NCBI RefSeq assembly: GCF_032854445.1
Contig: NC_088295.1
Location: 56,029,249-56,093,248, forward strand
DNA length: 64,000 nucleotides
DNA from: Liolophura sinensis
Taxonomy: Eukaryota > Mollusca > Polyplacophora > Chitonida > Chitonidae
Reading direction: 5' to 3'
The position numbers were made by a program, and so were the translations under genes. The notes under the pieces are model-generated. The model ran no database searches and was not told the origin of the DNA. It saw nothing but the letters and a program-made list of their open reading frames with translations. Shown here piece after piece: positions 1 to 13,300 of this stretch. Position 1 is the first letter of the stretch. Each line of letters opens with the position of its first letter.

Positions 1-127
1 TATGCCCTAATATTACAAGGAAACCACAGACATTCATGTAGCTGACAGGATGAAAGAAGCAAGAAAAACAAACAGCTAGGGCTCAGGGCAGATTCCTGGT
101 GGGGGCTTTAGGGATTGAATTTTAGAG

Positions 128-275
128 GTCTGGCAGCAAGCTGCGGATGGCCATGAGTTTCCCCTGGACTCTGCCCTCTTACACCCCTTCATAATGCTGG
201 CCGTCGTCGTATAAGTGAAGTACTCTTGATTACGGTTTAAAACACCATACAAATAAATAAATCTAAACAATAATG
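128..275 (+). mobile_element. SINE family A, 3' fragment
   Basis: Retains the body from tctggcagcaagctgcggatgg through taatgctggccgtcgtcgta to the aaaacacc tail. The tRNA-like head is missing. Confidence 0.85.
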
Positions 276-381
276 CCTGGGGTATTCTGGACATTAAAGC
301 CAGTCTACTTTAGTAAATTGAGGAAAAATGAAATTTATATATTTATAAACAAATTTGATTTGTGTTTTGTCTGAATTCCAG

Positions 382-480
382 AACCAGGGTGAGTTAGACG
401 AGGCGGATGTGGCAGTTAAGATGTTAGAACCATATGATTCAGGCTTAGAGTTGGATGAGGAACTCAGCAGAAGGCTTCAG
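382..480 (+). CDS. LRRK1: LRRK1-like exon: kinase N-lobe with VAVK lysine
   Basis: 33 codons, phase 0 at both ends, bounded by ttccag and gtgagtgc. It contains DVAVKML, the ATP-anchoring lysine strand. The glycine-rich loop would be in an exon upstream of the window or just before base 1. Confidence 0.88.
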
Positions 481-3400
481 GTGAGTGCAAAATGCATGTA
501 CATTGTACCTAGTATTTATGTGATACAGGACATTTCTGGCCTGATACATGTAGTTCAGCATGCTAGTACAGCACAGTGACTCAGGAGCCTGACCATTAAA
601 CAAACTTAGTAAGTGTTTTAAAGTAAACAGTGCATCAAAAGTAAGTTCCCCCCAAAACTGTGTTTGATATTCACCAAGATATTTGCCCAATTGTTGGGAA
701 ATTTTGTACATAGCATTTCAGTAATGAAGTCATGTCAAGTCAATCAAGTGTGGCAAGGATTACCCTGTAGATATAGATGTGCTCCACTGAGCACGTGTAA
801 ATACATTATCAGTCGGATTTTGAAAATTTTACAAACAGCTTCAAAATGGCAATGGATTTCTTTTTATGGGCGAAGATGTTCATCCACATCGTGTCAGAGT
901 GATAAATGACTTCTTTGAACATGAAGGCCTTGAGCACATGCAATGGCCTGCCAATTCCCATTGAACATTTGTGTGAGCAGTTGAAACAAGCTGTGTATTG
1001 CTGTGTTACGATGGTGTCCTATCTGGATGACGGTAGACATCTGCGTCCTCAAAATCATTAACACCATGCGAGCTTGCTGTCTCAGTGCGATGTAAAAGCG
1101 TGCTGATTATACCAGGTTTTAACCTTATCTGGTCGTTGATGTAGTGAAAATTATCTTCAGTCTGTTTAATAAAATTACAAAATCATCAGAAGGAATTAAA
1201 AAATGATTTTGTGTAATTGTAAACAGGTTTGGAATGAATCAACCTAGCGACTATATGACCTTATGATTTATTATAGTAGAAAGTGCTTCGAGCATTATTG
1301 AGCATTTTCTACTTTCATGCTTCCTGATTGTTTTTTTTTCCTGCGGTTGGTTTTCTGCATAGTCAAGGCTGGCACTCTGTTTGGTTTACTCTGTGTTAGG
1401 GATTTGAACCATCGATGTCTGGATTTTGAGGCTGCACATCTACCATTATACTAAAGGGAAGCCGGGAGATAGCACTTACTGTATTTCACCAAAAGTATGG
1501 CCTGTGAACATAAAGGCTAACTTTTTCTGATATTAAGAAAGTAATCAAAGTTCACAAAAATCTTTTTAAGTGACCCTAGTTAATAAGGTGGATGAAAGAA
1601 TATGAATCAGGCAGAATGCATCACTGAAAGAAGTACTGAATGCAGTACTAGTATCACACCGTGTTACATTTAGCTTTTCACCTGACATCTATCACATACA
1701 TGATACTTCACAACTTGTAGAACCAGAAGCGGCGTTGGCAAGAAGACCCCATGCAGCAGTGCACAGAGGCCTACCTCATGGCTCGTCAGGAACTCAGTAT
1801 CCTTCAAGTAACACAACACGAACACATCATTCCATTTATGGGCATTGCTCTCTCCCCGCTGAGCCTGGTTTTAGCCCTGGCCCCCATGGGCTCCCTGGAT
1901 AAGCTGCTGAGGAAGAGCCTGAAGGCACAGGAGAGACTCCCTATACATGTCATAACACATGTGGCCTACCAGGTCAGTCAAATCATTCTTAATGTTACTG
2001 TTATATTTGTCATATTGGCCCCCTTTTGTGTTTTTTGTGTCAACACTCTGTTTGAAGAATATAATTTAAGAAGAACATAAAAATTAAAAAAAGGATGATC
2101 CTATGTATTTTGATCATCAGCCCGAGCATAATCAGTCTTAGCATCGTCTGATATTCACTCTGCCATGAGGGGCAAGTACTGAGGTTCCAAAATTCTTTTT
2201 TGACTGGAAGTATTATTAAGTTTGGTATGATATTATGGAATTTCTGTGAAACAGCCATTAGAAAAGACATGGTTGATATTTGTAGTTGTGCATTGGTAGA
2301 AATATGATCTTTCTTAACAGGTCACATCATAAAAATTTGAAAAATAGTTTTATGACATTGTGAATATTTCTTGGAATGTTGAGCCATCTTTTGTGAGGAT
2401 TTATTTTTTGTGGATTTAAAATCTTGACAGGTCATTCCCTATTTGATCAAAATGAAATGACATAAAACACAAATTAAATAGGTAAATCTAGATATCCATG
2501 TAGGTAACTGGATACTGATACTGTCTATGTCTGTATATTATAGGTTGCTTCAGCACTGAAATATCTGCATTCCCAGAAAATCATCTACAGAGATTTGAAG
2601 TCAGAAAACGTCCTTGTCTTCTCATTCCCCACCGATGAGATACCAGATGATCACATTGTCGTGAAACTCTCAGACTATGGCATAAGTCGCTCAATCCATG
2701 CCTCAGGGGCTAAGGGCTTTGGTGGCACCCCACCCTTCATTGCCCCCGAAGTGATCCAACAAGGGGGTAAGACGACATACTCAGAGAAGGTAAGGAACTA
2801 ATGCCCTTGCGTAAAGGCCTGTCACCGAAAGGTTGACTGTGCTTGGCAAAAAGTTGCATCCAAGACCCGGTTTCCTCTCACCATAATGCTGGCTGATGTT
2901 GTATAAGTGAAATATTCTTGAGTAAGGTGTAAAACACCAGTGAAATCTATAATAATGAGGAATGATAGTCAAGAATTCAGGAATGTGGACTCGGGGTTAC
3001 ATGTACATGTATATTCCTGTGGACATCTTCCTCATAAAACCGGTTGGAATTTTGTCGTATTTGTATAATATACTATTTACTAACTTTATGATTTTTAATT
3101 ATCCAGGTAGACTGTTTCTCCTTTGGAATGTTCCTGTATGAACTGCTTACCTGTGAGATGCCATTTTGTGGTCACCCTATGATCATCAACATTAACCTCC
3201 ATGTTTTCCAAGGTGGACGGCCAAACATTTCACCAGAGGTACCCAAACATAGAGAGTAAAACCTCAAAACGCCTTTGTTAGATTGACAGAATTCTCAGAA
3301 TGGGGCAGAATGAGTAACTTTATCATGGATGAAATTTGAAGCCAAATACTGTAGCTCAGCAGAAACCACAGTACTAGACAACCTTTATGACATATAAATC

Positions 3401-6400
3401 TTGCTGTTGTCAAGTGTACATGTAGTGAATATATGCAAAGTGTCGTAGTCATAAAATAATACATAACAGGTTTGCTTGTACTGTATTTTCTGAATGATTG
3501 AAGAAAATCAGTATTATAAATCCGTGGCAAATGATGTAGCGATTTTTTTCATGCGGATGAAAAATGACCTGTCTCATTAATTGAACAATATTTTACCCTC
3601 TCAAATATTGGTTTGGCACATCTGTGATATCACAGTCACATCATGACCATCTTTTAGAATGCAAGTGGACATGCTGAACTGAACTGTCCAAAAATTGTAG
3701 GTTTACTTCCTACAATTTTGGCACAACTCCTCCCCCCCCTTCCCCCCGTCTAGAGTGATCAAATACATACATTAGAATTGTCGGGCCAACTTATTTCATT
3801 GTATGGATGTGTGCATTGTACTGCAATGCATTGTACTGCCATGCACTCAAACTCAAACATTGTACTGCAGTGCACTCAAACTCAAACATTGTACTGCAAT
3901 GCACTCAAACTCAAACATTTTACTGCAATGCACTCAAACTCAAACATTGTACTGCAATGCACTCAAACTCAAACATTGTACTGCAATGCACTCAAATTTA
4001 AAATCAAACATTGTACTGCAATGCACTCAAACTCAAGCATTGTATTGCAATGCACTCAAACTCAAACATTGTACTGCAATGCACTCAGACTCAAATGCAA
4101 ATTTGTAACATGACAAAAAAACAGGAGAATAGTGAAATTATACGAAGGAAGGAGATGGCTGACAAACAGAGAAACTTATAGAGATTCTTGTCACGACTGA
4201 TAATCTATTCAGTAACACAAAGCTTACCTTGACACTCGAGATATTTTTGTTTTCATGAGGAGAATTTTATCTTTCAGATTACCAGGTACCCTGCCTACAT
4301 GTTGGACCTGATGACCAGTTGTTGGGCGCAGGAAGCGAAGAACAGACCAAGTTCTGAGGAAATAGTGGACATCGTGGGTTCTCCGGAGTTCAGTCATATG
4401 GCTGACGCTGTGAACCTGGAAGGCAATGTGGCAGTAAGTGCTGCCTGCTCTCTTCAGCTTCCAGCCAGAGTTTTCCCTGAAGACTTCTCAGGTAATAACC
4501 ATAGAAACAGTTCCCATAGAAACAGCGTATGCAGTTTCCATAGGAATAGGCCGCTCCTTGACTTTGCTAGATGTAAACTTTAGATACTGGATTCCCCTGT
4601 GGCTTTATGTTATGTGTATGAAAGCACTTACGAATATGGTGACACTAATGAGTATGATAGCACTAATAAATAGGGTGACACAAATGAGTATGGTAGCACT
4701 AAGGAATAAGGTGACACTGAATATTGCGACACTTTGAATAGTGTGAGACTTCATGTATTACCAAGTACAGTATCTTTCATTACCACCCTTTTGTCCTATG
4801 TAATTGAGTCTGTCAGCAACCCGCGGATGGTCGTGGGTTTCCGCCAGGCTCCGCCTGGTTTCCTCCCACCATAATGCTGACCGCCTTCGTATATGTGAAA
4901 TATTTTTAAGTATGGCGTAAAACACCAATCATAAATAAATCAAATAAATCCAATGTAATTTACAATATTAGCATTGTTCTGCTGTTATTTCAACATTTTT
5001 GAAATAGAGTCTCCTATTCATTGGTCAACATTTACATTATATTTGATTAATTCCTTGTGTTTTGGCATTTGACAAGTGTCTTTGGTTTTACCCTTCAATT
5101 GAATTTAGTGGGTTTATAGCGTGATATTTGCCTTGAGTAAGTTGTTCTCTTAAGGCACTTGTTAAATAAATGTAAGGTGACGTACAAATCTGTGGTCATC
5201 AGACCTTAATCCTGCCGTCTATGTACAGAAATGCAGTTTCGAGTTACGTCATTACGATAACAGAGTGACATCATAGTGCACTATTACATCATCACTTACA
5301 GCACAGTGGTACTACTTGTCTATGTTTTATCATGACATGTTTAGTGTTTAGATCAATATACCAGCAGAATATCATTATTTTTACAATAAAACCACTCAAA
5401 AACTTAATTCAGCAGATCCATCCAATTCTTTTTTACTTAGTTTTCTGCATTCTTTATAATGTCGTATCCCGAAACCTGCGTGTTGCTTTGCGGCAATATC
5501 CTCCCTTCTATCCTAAGTATTATTTTTTTTTAGACACATACCCTGTGCTGGCTGAGGTGTTGTGTTGTCGTACCCCTGGGAAACAGTTAAATTTTATTTG
5601 TTTCTATTTCCAGAGAGCTTCGGATCTATTGGCACCGATGGAAGTTACAGTGGTTCGAAAAATGACTTGAACCAGCTGTGGCTTATTACCAGAACAAAGC
5701 TGAAAGGTGCAGGTGGGACTGAATGCAGCAACCTTGAAATCTTCACGTATCAGCATAATAGATGTGAAGAGAGTCAGGTAAGCCATTTAAGGGCAATGTC
5801 AGAAAACACCTTTGCTGAAATATAATGCAGTATGGCTAGTGACTTATCTTGAGTTTAAATATTTGAATGAATTTTGATTGGTTTGATTTGATACCAAACT
5901 GATTTAGACTGTAGCCATTGGATATGTTAATAGCCTGAGAAATTGAGGCATGTGTGAAAGACTCTGGTAATAAGCCATCAGTATGCACCTTTATGCTTGT
6001 GCAAAATGATTCTTACCGTATAGACACAGGAACGCACTTACGAAAGATTTATTCCTTTGCTACAACACTGCAGACTTCGGCTGGAGACCATGCAAGATTG
6101 CCCTTATTTCTGTTTTTTCTGTTGAAAATATGCACAAGCCAAACGTAAATTTTAGATATCATAAAGATTTAAATAAATTGCGCAAAAAAATTCAATGAAT
6201 CCTGTGGGTCAGCTGAAGTTTACCATATACTGTAATTCTTTAACCTTTTCGCATGTTTGCAAAGTGTTTATTCAAGCATGTTCTGAAGACATTTTTGTGT
6301 GCTGACTGATAAAGTTATAATTTTTGTAAAGCCCTGAAATTGGCCTATCCAACCAATATAGTTTTTTTCTCCAAAATCAGATTTAAAATGTGGATAAATT

Positions 6401-9400
6401 GCACAATAAGTTGCTCTTTCGTATGCAAAAACATTGAGGAATTAGGTATAGGGTGACTTACTGCTGTGCATGTCCCCTAAAAGCCGAATATGTTGTGCAC
6501 CCTCAAAGTTGTTATGTGGATTGTCTGCATATTATAAAGCAGGATACTCCATCTTGTTATGGGGCCTCCGTGCCTCAGTCGGTTAAAGCGCTAGCGCAGC
6601 GTAATGACCCAGGAGCCTCTCACCAATGCGGTCGCTATGAGTTCAAATCCAGCTCATGCTGGCTTCCTCTCCGGCCGTACGTGAGGAGGTCTGTCAGCAA
6701 CCTGCGGATGGTCGTGGGTTTCCCCCGGGCTGTGCCCGGTTTCCACCCACCATAATGCTGGCCACCGTCGTATAATTGAAATATTCTTGAGTACGCCGTA
6801 AAACACCAATCAAAAAAAAAAAAAAAAAAAATCCATCATGTTATTTTCAGGTGGTGAGGCTGAACTGTGTGATCACAACTATGGCAGTGGTTAACTCCCT
6901 TGTCTGGTGTGTAGACAGCAGAGCTTATGTCCATATTTACTGGTAAGTACTTTTAAATGGAAAATGTCATGGTTACAGCAATACTAAAAGCAGAATAGTT
7001 GTAAGTAATACTTGTGTGGCATTTCAGATTAAATTTGAGATAATATAAAATTTTATGATTAGCATTGATGGATTAGTCAAGAAACCAATGATTTAGTTCA
7101 TAAAATGTAATTTGTTCTTGTGTTCAGTGAACTATTGTTTTCGGAAGATTTAATTTATTTAATGCGATATAAACGTCACTTAATATGATAGATGTATTAA
7201 AGGATTTTATTGATGTCATTGATTTCAGCCCAGAAACTTTACAGAAGATATGCCAGTTTGAGTTGTCTCCCTTTAAAGAGCCTTCCAATGCTGTGGCAGT
7301 TTTACATGCGGCACTACGTAGTGATGTCATCATTGCCCTGTCTAATGGCCATCTTCTGGTCTACCCTGACCAGTTTCCACTCAGCTACTCTGAGTTTCTG
7401 CCACAAAAGGAGGACATTTTCTGCAACGGTCGTCGCATTCATTGTGCAGTGCTGGTGCACACAGGAGACAAGTGGGTGACTTTCACATTTGAAGAGAAAA
7501 ATTTATTTTTCACTATTTTGCTAGCTCGGTCTTGTTAGTAGTGTGCCTCTTCACTACTTATGCCATAAAATATTCCAGAAATCATTTGGTGTCTTCAGCA
7601 TGATGTTTTAGTGAGGCGGCACTAATATCAGATTTCCAATCCTAATGTTAAAATTAAGAAATTTGATTTGATCAGTTATACTTCTCGAATGTTGTTAAAG
7701 GTACCTTTGAGTTAGATAAGTTAGATATTTGAATTACCTCATGAGGGAGGTAAAAATACTTTGCCATTCTGGAATATTAAAGAAGGAATAATGTACACTT
7801 ACAAACTTTTAGATTGGATTTAAATGTATTTATTTATAAATTTTATAGGTGTTTTACGCTGTTCTCAAAAGTATTTCCCTTACATGATGGGGGAGGTTGG
7901 TTTTAAAAAAGTTAAAAAAGTATTTGAGAAGGAGATACTCATAGTGCTGCCTAAGTGAAATCCCATGCCATTAACACCAGTCATAAACTAGTCACATTTT
8001 ACTAAAACTGGACTGACCAGTACATGACTTATCTCTGATGTGTGCCAATTTTAATGCATTATTAGTGACCATACTGATAATTGAATATGGTCTCCCACTT
8101 TAATACAAGTGTGGTAATTGTTAGATTGAATGAAATTTAATATTTCCTCTCTCTGATTTTGAGATAACTGTATATAGGCTTGGTTGGTGTGCCTGGCCTT
8201 TACACAAGGTATGCTTACAATTTTATCAGTCCATAATAGTGATAACATAATACTTTACTGTATTTCACCTTAAGTTTGGCATGAAAAAAAAATTAATAAT
8301 GCTCCCCAGTGGCTACACTTCAAGGTAGATGAATAAATCAAGATTCATCGAGCTGTGTCCATTGAAAAATGTTAAACTTTTTAGAAGTACACATGTTTCT
8401 GTGGCTGATGAATTAACATAAATGTGTGATGAAATGAAACGTGTGCTGTTGTAGTAACTATGAGGTATGGGCCGGCCAGGAGCATGGGAAGATTGTCATC
8501 CAGACAATGGGCAGCCACAAAGCCCCTGTAGAGATCTCAGCTGTCAAGCCAGAAGATCCTAACATCAGCACACTGTTTCTGGTCACTGATACTGTCCAGA
8601 CAGATAATAACTATGTGAACTCCAGCGTTTGGGCATATAACTACCCAGGTAATTCACATGAAGTTGATATAAGTGCCCATAGAAACTCAGGCATTTGGGC
8701 ATATAACTACCCAGGTAATTCACTTGAAGTTGATATAAGTGCCCATAGAAACTCAGGCATTTGGGCATATAACTACCCAGGTAATTCACATGAAGTTGAT
8801 ATAAGTGCCCATAGAAACTCAGGCATTTGGTCATATGATTACCTAGGTAAGTCACCCAAAGTTAATAGGGCCCATCGAAACTCCAGCATTTGGACCTAAA
8901 ACTTTCTTAGGTAAGTCCCACAAAAGTGAAAAGCACCCATGGAAACTCCAGCATTTGAACTTAAAACTTGCCCTGGTAAGTCACACAAAGTTAATACTGC
9001 CCATATAAACTTCAGCATTTGGACATCCAGGTAATTCACACAAAGTTAATACGGCACATATAAACTTCAGCATTTGGACATCCAGGTAATTCACACAAAG
9101 TTAATACGGCACATATAAACTTCAGCATTTGGACATCCAGGTAATTCACACAAAGTTAATAGGGTCCATAGAAACTTCAGCATTTGGACATCCAGGTAAT
9201 TCACACAAAGTTAATACGGCACATATAAACTTCAGCATTTGGACATCCAGGTAATTCACACAAAGGTAATAGGGTCCATAGAAACTTCAGCATTTGGACA
9301 TTCAGGTAATTCACACAAAGTTAATAGGGTCCATATAAACTTCAGCATTTGGACATTCAGGTAATTCACACAAAGGTAATATGGCCCATATAAACTTCAG

Positions 9401-10349
9401 CATTTGGACATCCAGGTAATTCACACAAAGTTAATATGGCCCATAGAAACTTCAGCATTTGGACATTCAGGTAATTCACACAAAGGTAATAGGGTCCATA
9501 GAAACTTCAGCACTTGGACATCCAGGTAATTCACACAGTTAATGGGATCCATAATAACTTAAATTGTAGCATTCTTGAGTAGATTTTAAACCCTGTCATA
9601 TAATGAAATAAATATAACTCCAGTATTAGAGCATTATTTGACTTTTTGATTTGAATGATGGCAGTGAGGTTTGTAGGTGGAGAGAGCAGGGGTAACCAGC
9701 CCCCTCTTGCCAGGAATTGGACAAACCTCCTATAACGCCAAAGCTGTACATAGCAGAACCAGTAAAACAGAAAGAAAGTAAGTCTGAACACTGAAGTCAT
9801 AATATTAGTCTATATTTCGGTCAAAAAAAGAATACATAGGCTTATATACATGTAGCTGTGTAGGTGTACAATACACGCACATAAAAAGACAAATACAATG
9901 CGTGTTAAGTCAGGTGAAGTTGCACCTTAAAGCTATTCTGTCGCTTTCATGTCCACACTGCCGTATCCAGTTAGTATTCTCCAACATTTTAAATAGAGTA
10001 TGGTTTTCTTCATTTAAAATTATCAGGTTTGATCACATTTCATGGACAAGTGGTAGAATGTTACAGATATGTGTTGTTTTTTTGTGTAATTGTTTGAATG
10101 ATTTTGTCGTGGAAATAGTCATTAAGTGAATTTTGGCTTTATTCTAGGGGTCAAATTAAGGCTACACTTTTTACAGTAGAAAAATTGTCCATGTTTATGA
10201 AGCTCCTCCGAAGCCCCTCCTGTAGGGCTGCTCGGCAGGAAAAGTTTCAGAAGCGCCTCTGAAACCCCTCCTACTGGCTGAAAGGGAGTAGAAAAATTGT
10301 CTGAGTTTGGGAAGCACCCCTGAAGCAACACCCCCCCCCCCCCCCCCCA

Positions 10350-10383
<34 letters not shown>

Positions 10384-13300
10384 CCATACTATGCTGTATG
10401 GGAGCGGAAAAATTTTTCAAGTTAGTGAAGTGCCTCAGAAGTCCCCACTGCTCTCAGGCGCTTTTTAAATGCCTGGGCTTCGGCAGTAGTGCTCCAAGCC
10501 TGTCGGAAGTGCCTCTGAAGCCCTTGTGGAGTGCCTCTGAAGTCCCCACTGCTCTCAGGTGCTTCAAATGAAGTGCATGGGAAACTTTTTTTAAATGCCT
10601 GGGCTTCAGAAGGAGTGCTCTAAGCCTGTCGGAAGTGCCCCTGAAGCCCCTGTGGAGTGCCTCTGAAGTCCCCACTGCTCTCAGGCACTTCAAATGAAGC
10701 GCGTGGGAAGTGCTTTTTAAATGCCTGGGCTTTGGAGGGAGTGCTCTAAGCCTGTTGGAAGTGCCTCTGAAGCCCCAGTGAAGTGCCTCTGAAGTCCCCA
10801 CTGCTCTCAGGCACTTCAAATGAAGTGCATGGGAAGCTTTTTTTAAATGCCTGGGCTTCGGAAGGAGTGCTCTAAGCCTGTCAGAAGTGCCTCTGAAGCC
10901 CTTGTGGAGTGCCTATGAAATCCCCACTGCTCTCAGGCACTTCAAATGAAGTGCATGGGAAGCTTTTTTTAAATGCCTGGGCTTCGGAAGGAGTGCTCTA
11001 AGCCTGTCAGAAGTGCCTCTGAAGCCCTTGTGGAGTGCCTATGAAGTCCCCACTGCTCTCAGGCACTTCAAATGAAGTGCATGGGAAGCTTTTTTTAAAT
11101 GCCTGGGCTTCGGAAGGAGTGCTCTAAGCCTGTCAGAAGTGCCTCTGAAGCCCTTGTGGAGTGCCTATGAAGTCCCCACTGCTCTCAGGCACTTCAAATG
11201 AAGTGCATGGGAAGCTTTTTTTAAATGCCTGGGCTTCGGAAGTGCTTCTGAAGCCCTTGTGGAGTGCATCTGAAGTAGGGGGGCTTCAGCTGCAGCAGGT
11301 GCTCCTTTTCAGGTCGGGTTGTCCTTCACCAGCATGGTATGCTTATCTGTACATGACCTGTAGGAAAGTTTGTCATTAACTTGCCAAAGGTTAATGGTTT
11401 ACAATGAGCACCCTACATGTAGTTTCGTCTGCCCATGAAACTGAGCACCATCATACAGTGAAAAGCTCTAGAGTGCGGTGATAAATCACAATCAGATAAT
11501 TTAATTAGATAAATCAAATTTTTCCTGTGGTGCATTTTTCAGGCTCCGTGGTTTACCACTGGACAAGAAGAAGTGTAGATGGAAAGCCTCAAGTTGACGC
11601 CATACTGGACTGTTCCCTGCTCTATCCGGACATATGTGTTATGTCCCCTTCCCATAGGCTGGAATGTAAGCCACATTATCACTAATACCCCATCCATATG
11701 GCCAGAATTTAATCTGTATCAAATCTGAATTGGTTTAAATTAAAGCCTGTTGTAGAAATGCATGCTTTGACAGGACTATTTGATGAACACAGTTTTAAGC
11801 CAGCTCATGAATTTGTCTATAAACACAACCAGGTTTAAACAAGCCCTGATTGGGCATCCAGGGCATGTGTTCCAGTTACCATTCACACAGCACATATAAG
11901 CTGTTCTAAGGTGGCTTACAACCACATGGTAGCATGCACAAATAAGCCAGATTAAGCGTGTCTGTTTACCAGATACGGTCAAAATCGAAGTACTGTTTAA
12001 ACCAGCTTAATTTTTTCCGTGTGAATAGGGTACTACTCATAGTGTTCATTGTACTATTCACGCGAGAAAGTACACGGGGGGAATGTTCTAATGGTACATG
12101 TATGTGTAAGAGAGAAACCAGCTTGATAAAACCACCTCTTACACTGAATTTGTGAGAGATCCCGGTCTCCCCTCAGGTTTCTCACCAGTTGTTGGAACCC
12201 ATAAAAGTGCTTGAATTTTGTTGAAAGGTTCATTTTTAAGACAGTGAAAAAGCCTTGGTTCATCTTGGAATGATTCCTTGAAAATATGTGTAACTTTTAA
12301 TGTTCTTTACCATATTGCATTACATTTGAAATGGATCAGTAAAAATAAGCTTATAAAATAGTATCTGTGTTAATCTCCACAAATAGTTTACACTTCAACT
12401 GGTCCTTGAATGTGCTGAAAAATATAGGATTTTATCTCCTTGAAAGTCCATCAAGGTCCATGAAACACATTTCTTTCCACAGATGGGAATTCCCTGAGGG
12501 GCTTTGTGGCAAGAAGTAGTAGTCAATGCCTATTAGGCCGTTCATGTGTTCTTACATGAAGGCCTTCTTTGTAACTATTATGGCTTACATGTACATAGGG
12601 AGATCATCCTACCAGTGAATATGTGGTCATTGGGACACCCTGGTTTCCCCCACCCATAAAACTGACCCCAGTTGTACTCACATACAAGTGTCATATCTTT
12701 GAGTACAGTTGGGAGGGGTAGATCCAGGATCAATCCTGGGTCGAGTCACGCTTAAGACTTTAAAAGAGGAAGTTGTAACTTCCTCGCTTGGCGTTCAGCA
12801 TGAAGGGGATAGGGCAACGACTGCTTGACCCGTATCAGTAAAATGGCTTAGGCGGGGCGGCTTACTTGCATTCGGTCTCAGTGAAGCAGCACTAGATAAA
12901 AGAGCGGTGGAAACCCGTCCTACAACAAGGAGGTACATTACATACACCCTAAGGATTCGTTCATCGTCATATGACTGAAAAATTGTTGAGCACGACGTTA
13001 AACCCCAACCACTCACTCACCCACTCTTTGAGTACAGTGTTTAACACCATCAAACAAGTCAAATAAATCAAATCAGATAAATTCACGCTATAAAATACTT
13101 AAACCTGTTGAATCAGCCTTGTAAATTCATCTCATCAAATACTTAAGCCACATAAATGTATACAATAGAAAATGTCATGAAAGCTCCATAATTTCACCTT
13201 ACTTGGTATGACCTTCATAAAAGTCACAACTCACAAAATGTACCTTTGCCTGGTGGCAGTTAATAAACAGCTTGTAGTGGAAAGAAGGAGCTTTAGAAAA

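Noticed and set aside
3817-4106. CRISPR-like look of regularly spaced repeats (also at 8617, 10435, 21385)
   Set aside because: There are no unique spacers; the units are contiguous tandem repeats in a eukaryotic gene context.
6561-6660. tRNA gene suggested by A and B boxes (also at 24503, 38386, 61812 and others)
   Set aside because: No cloverleaf closes, and each is followed by the same SINE body and tail.
7472-7480. Alternative donor gtgact at 7476 for LRRK1-like exon 8
   Set aside because: It would put a stop right after the junction; the gtgggt at 7472 keeps the frame through to the gene end.
8583-8855. Minus-strand ORF with four repeats of HVNYLGSYMPKCLSFYGHLY-type units
   Set aside because: Shadow of the 66-bp minisatellite, which is stop-free on both strands because 66 is a multiple of 3.
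10454-10819. 121-codon minus-strand repeat ORF
   Set aside because: Produced by the 126-bp minisatellite (42 codons per unit); low complexity and inside an intron.
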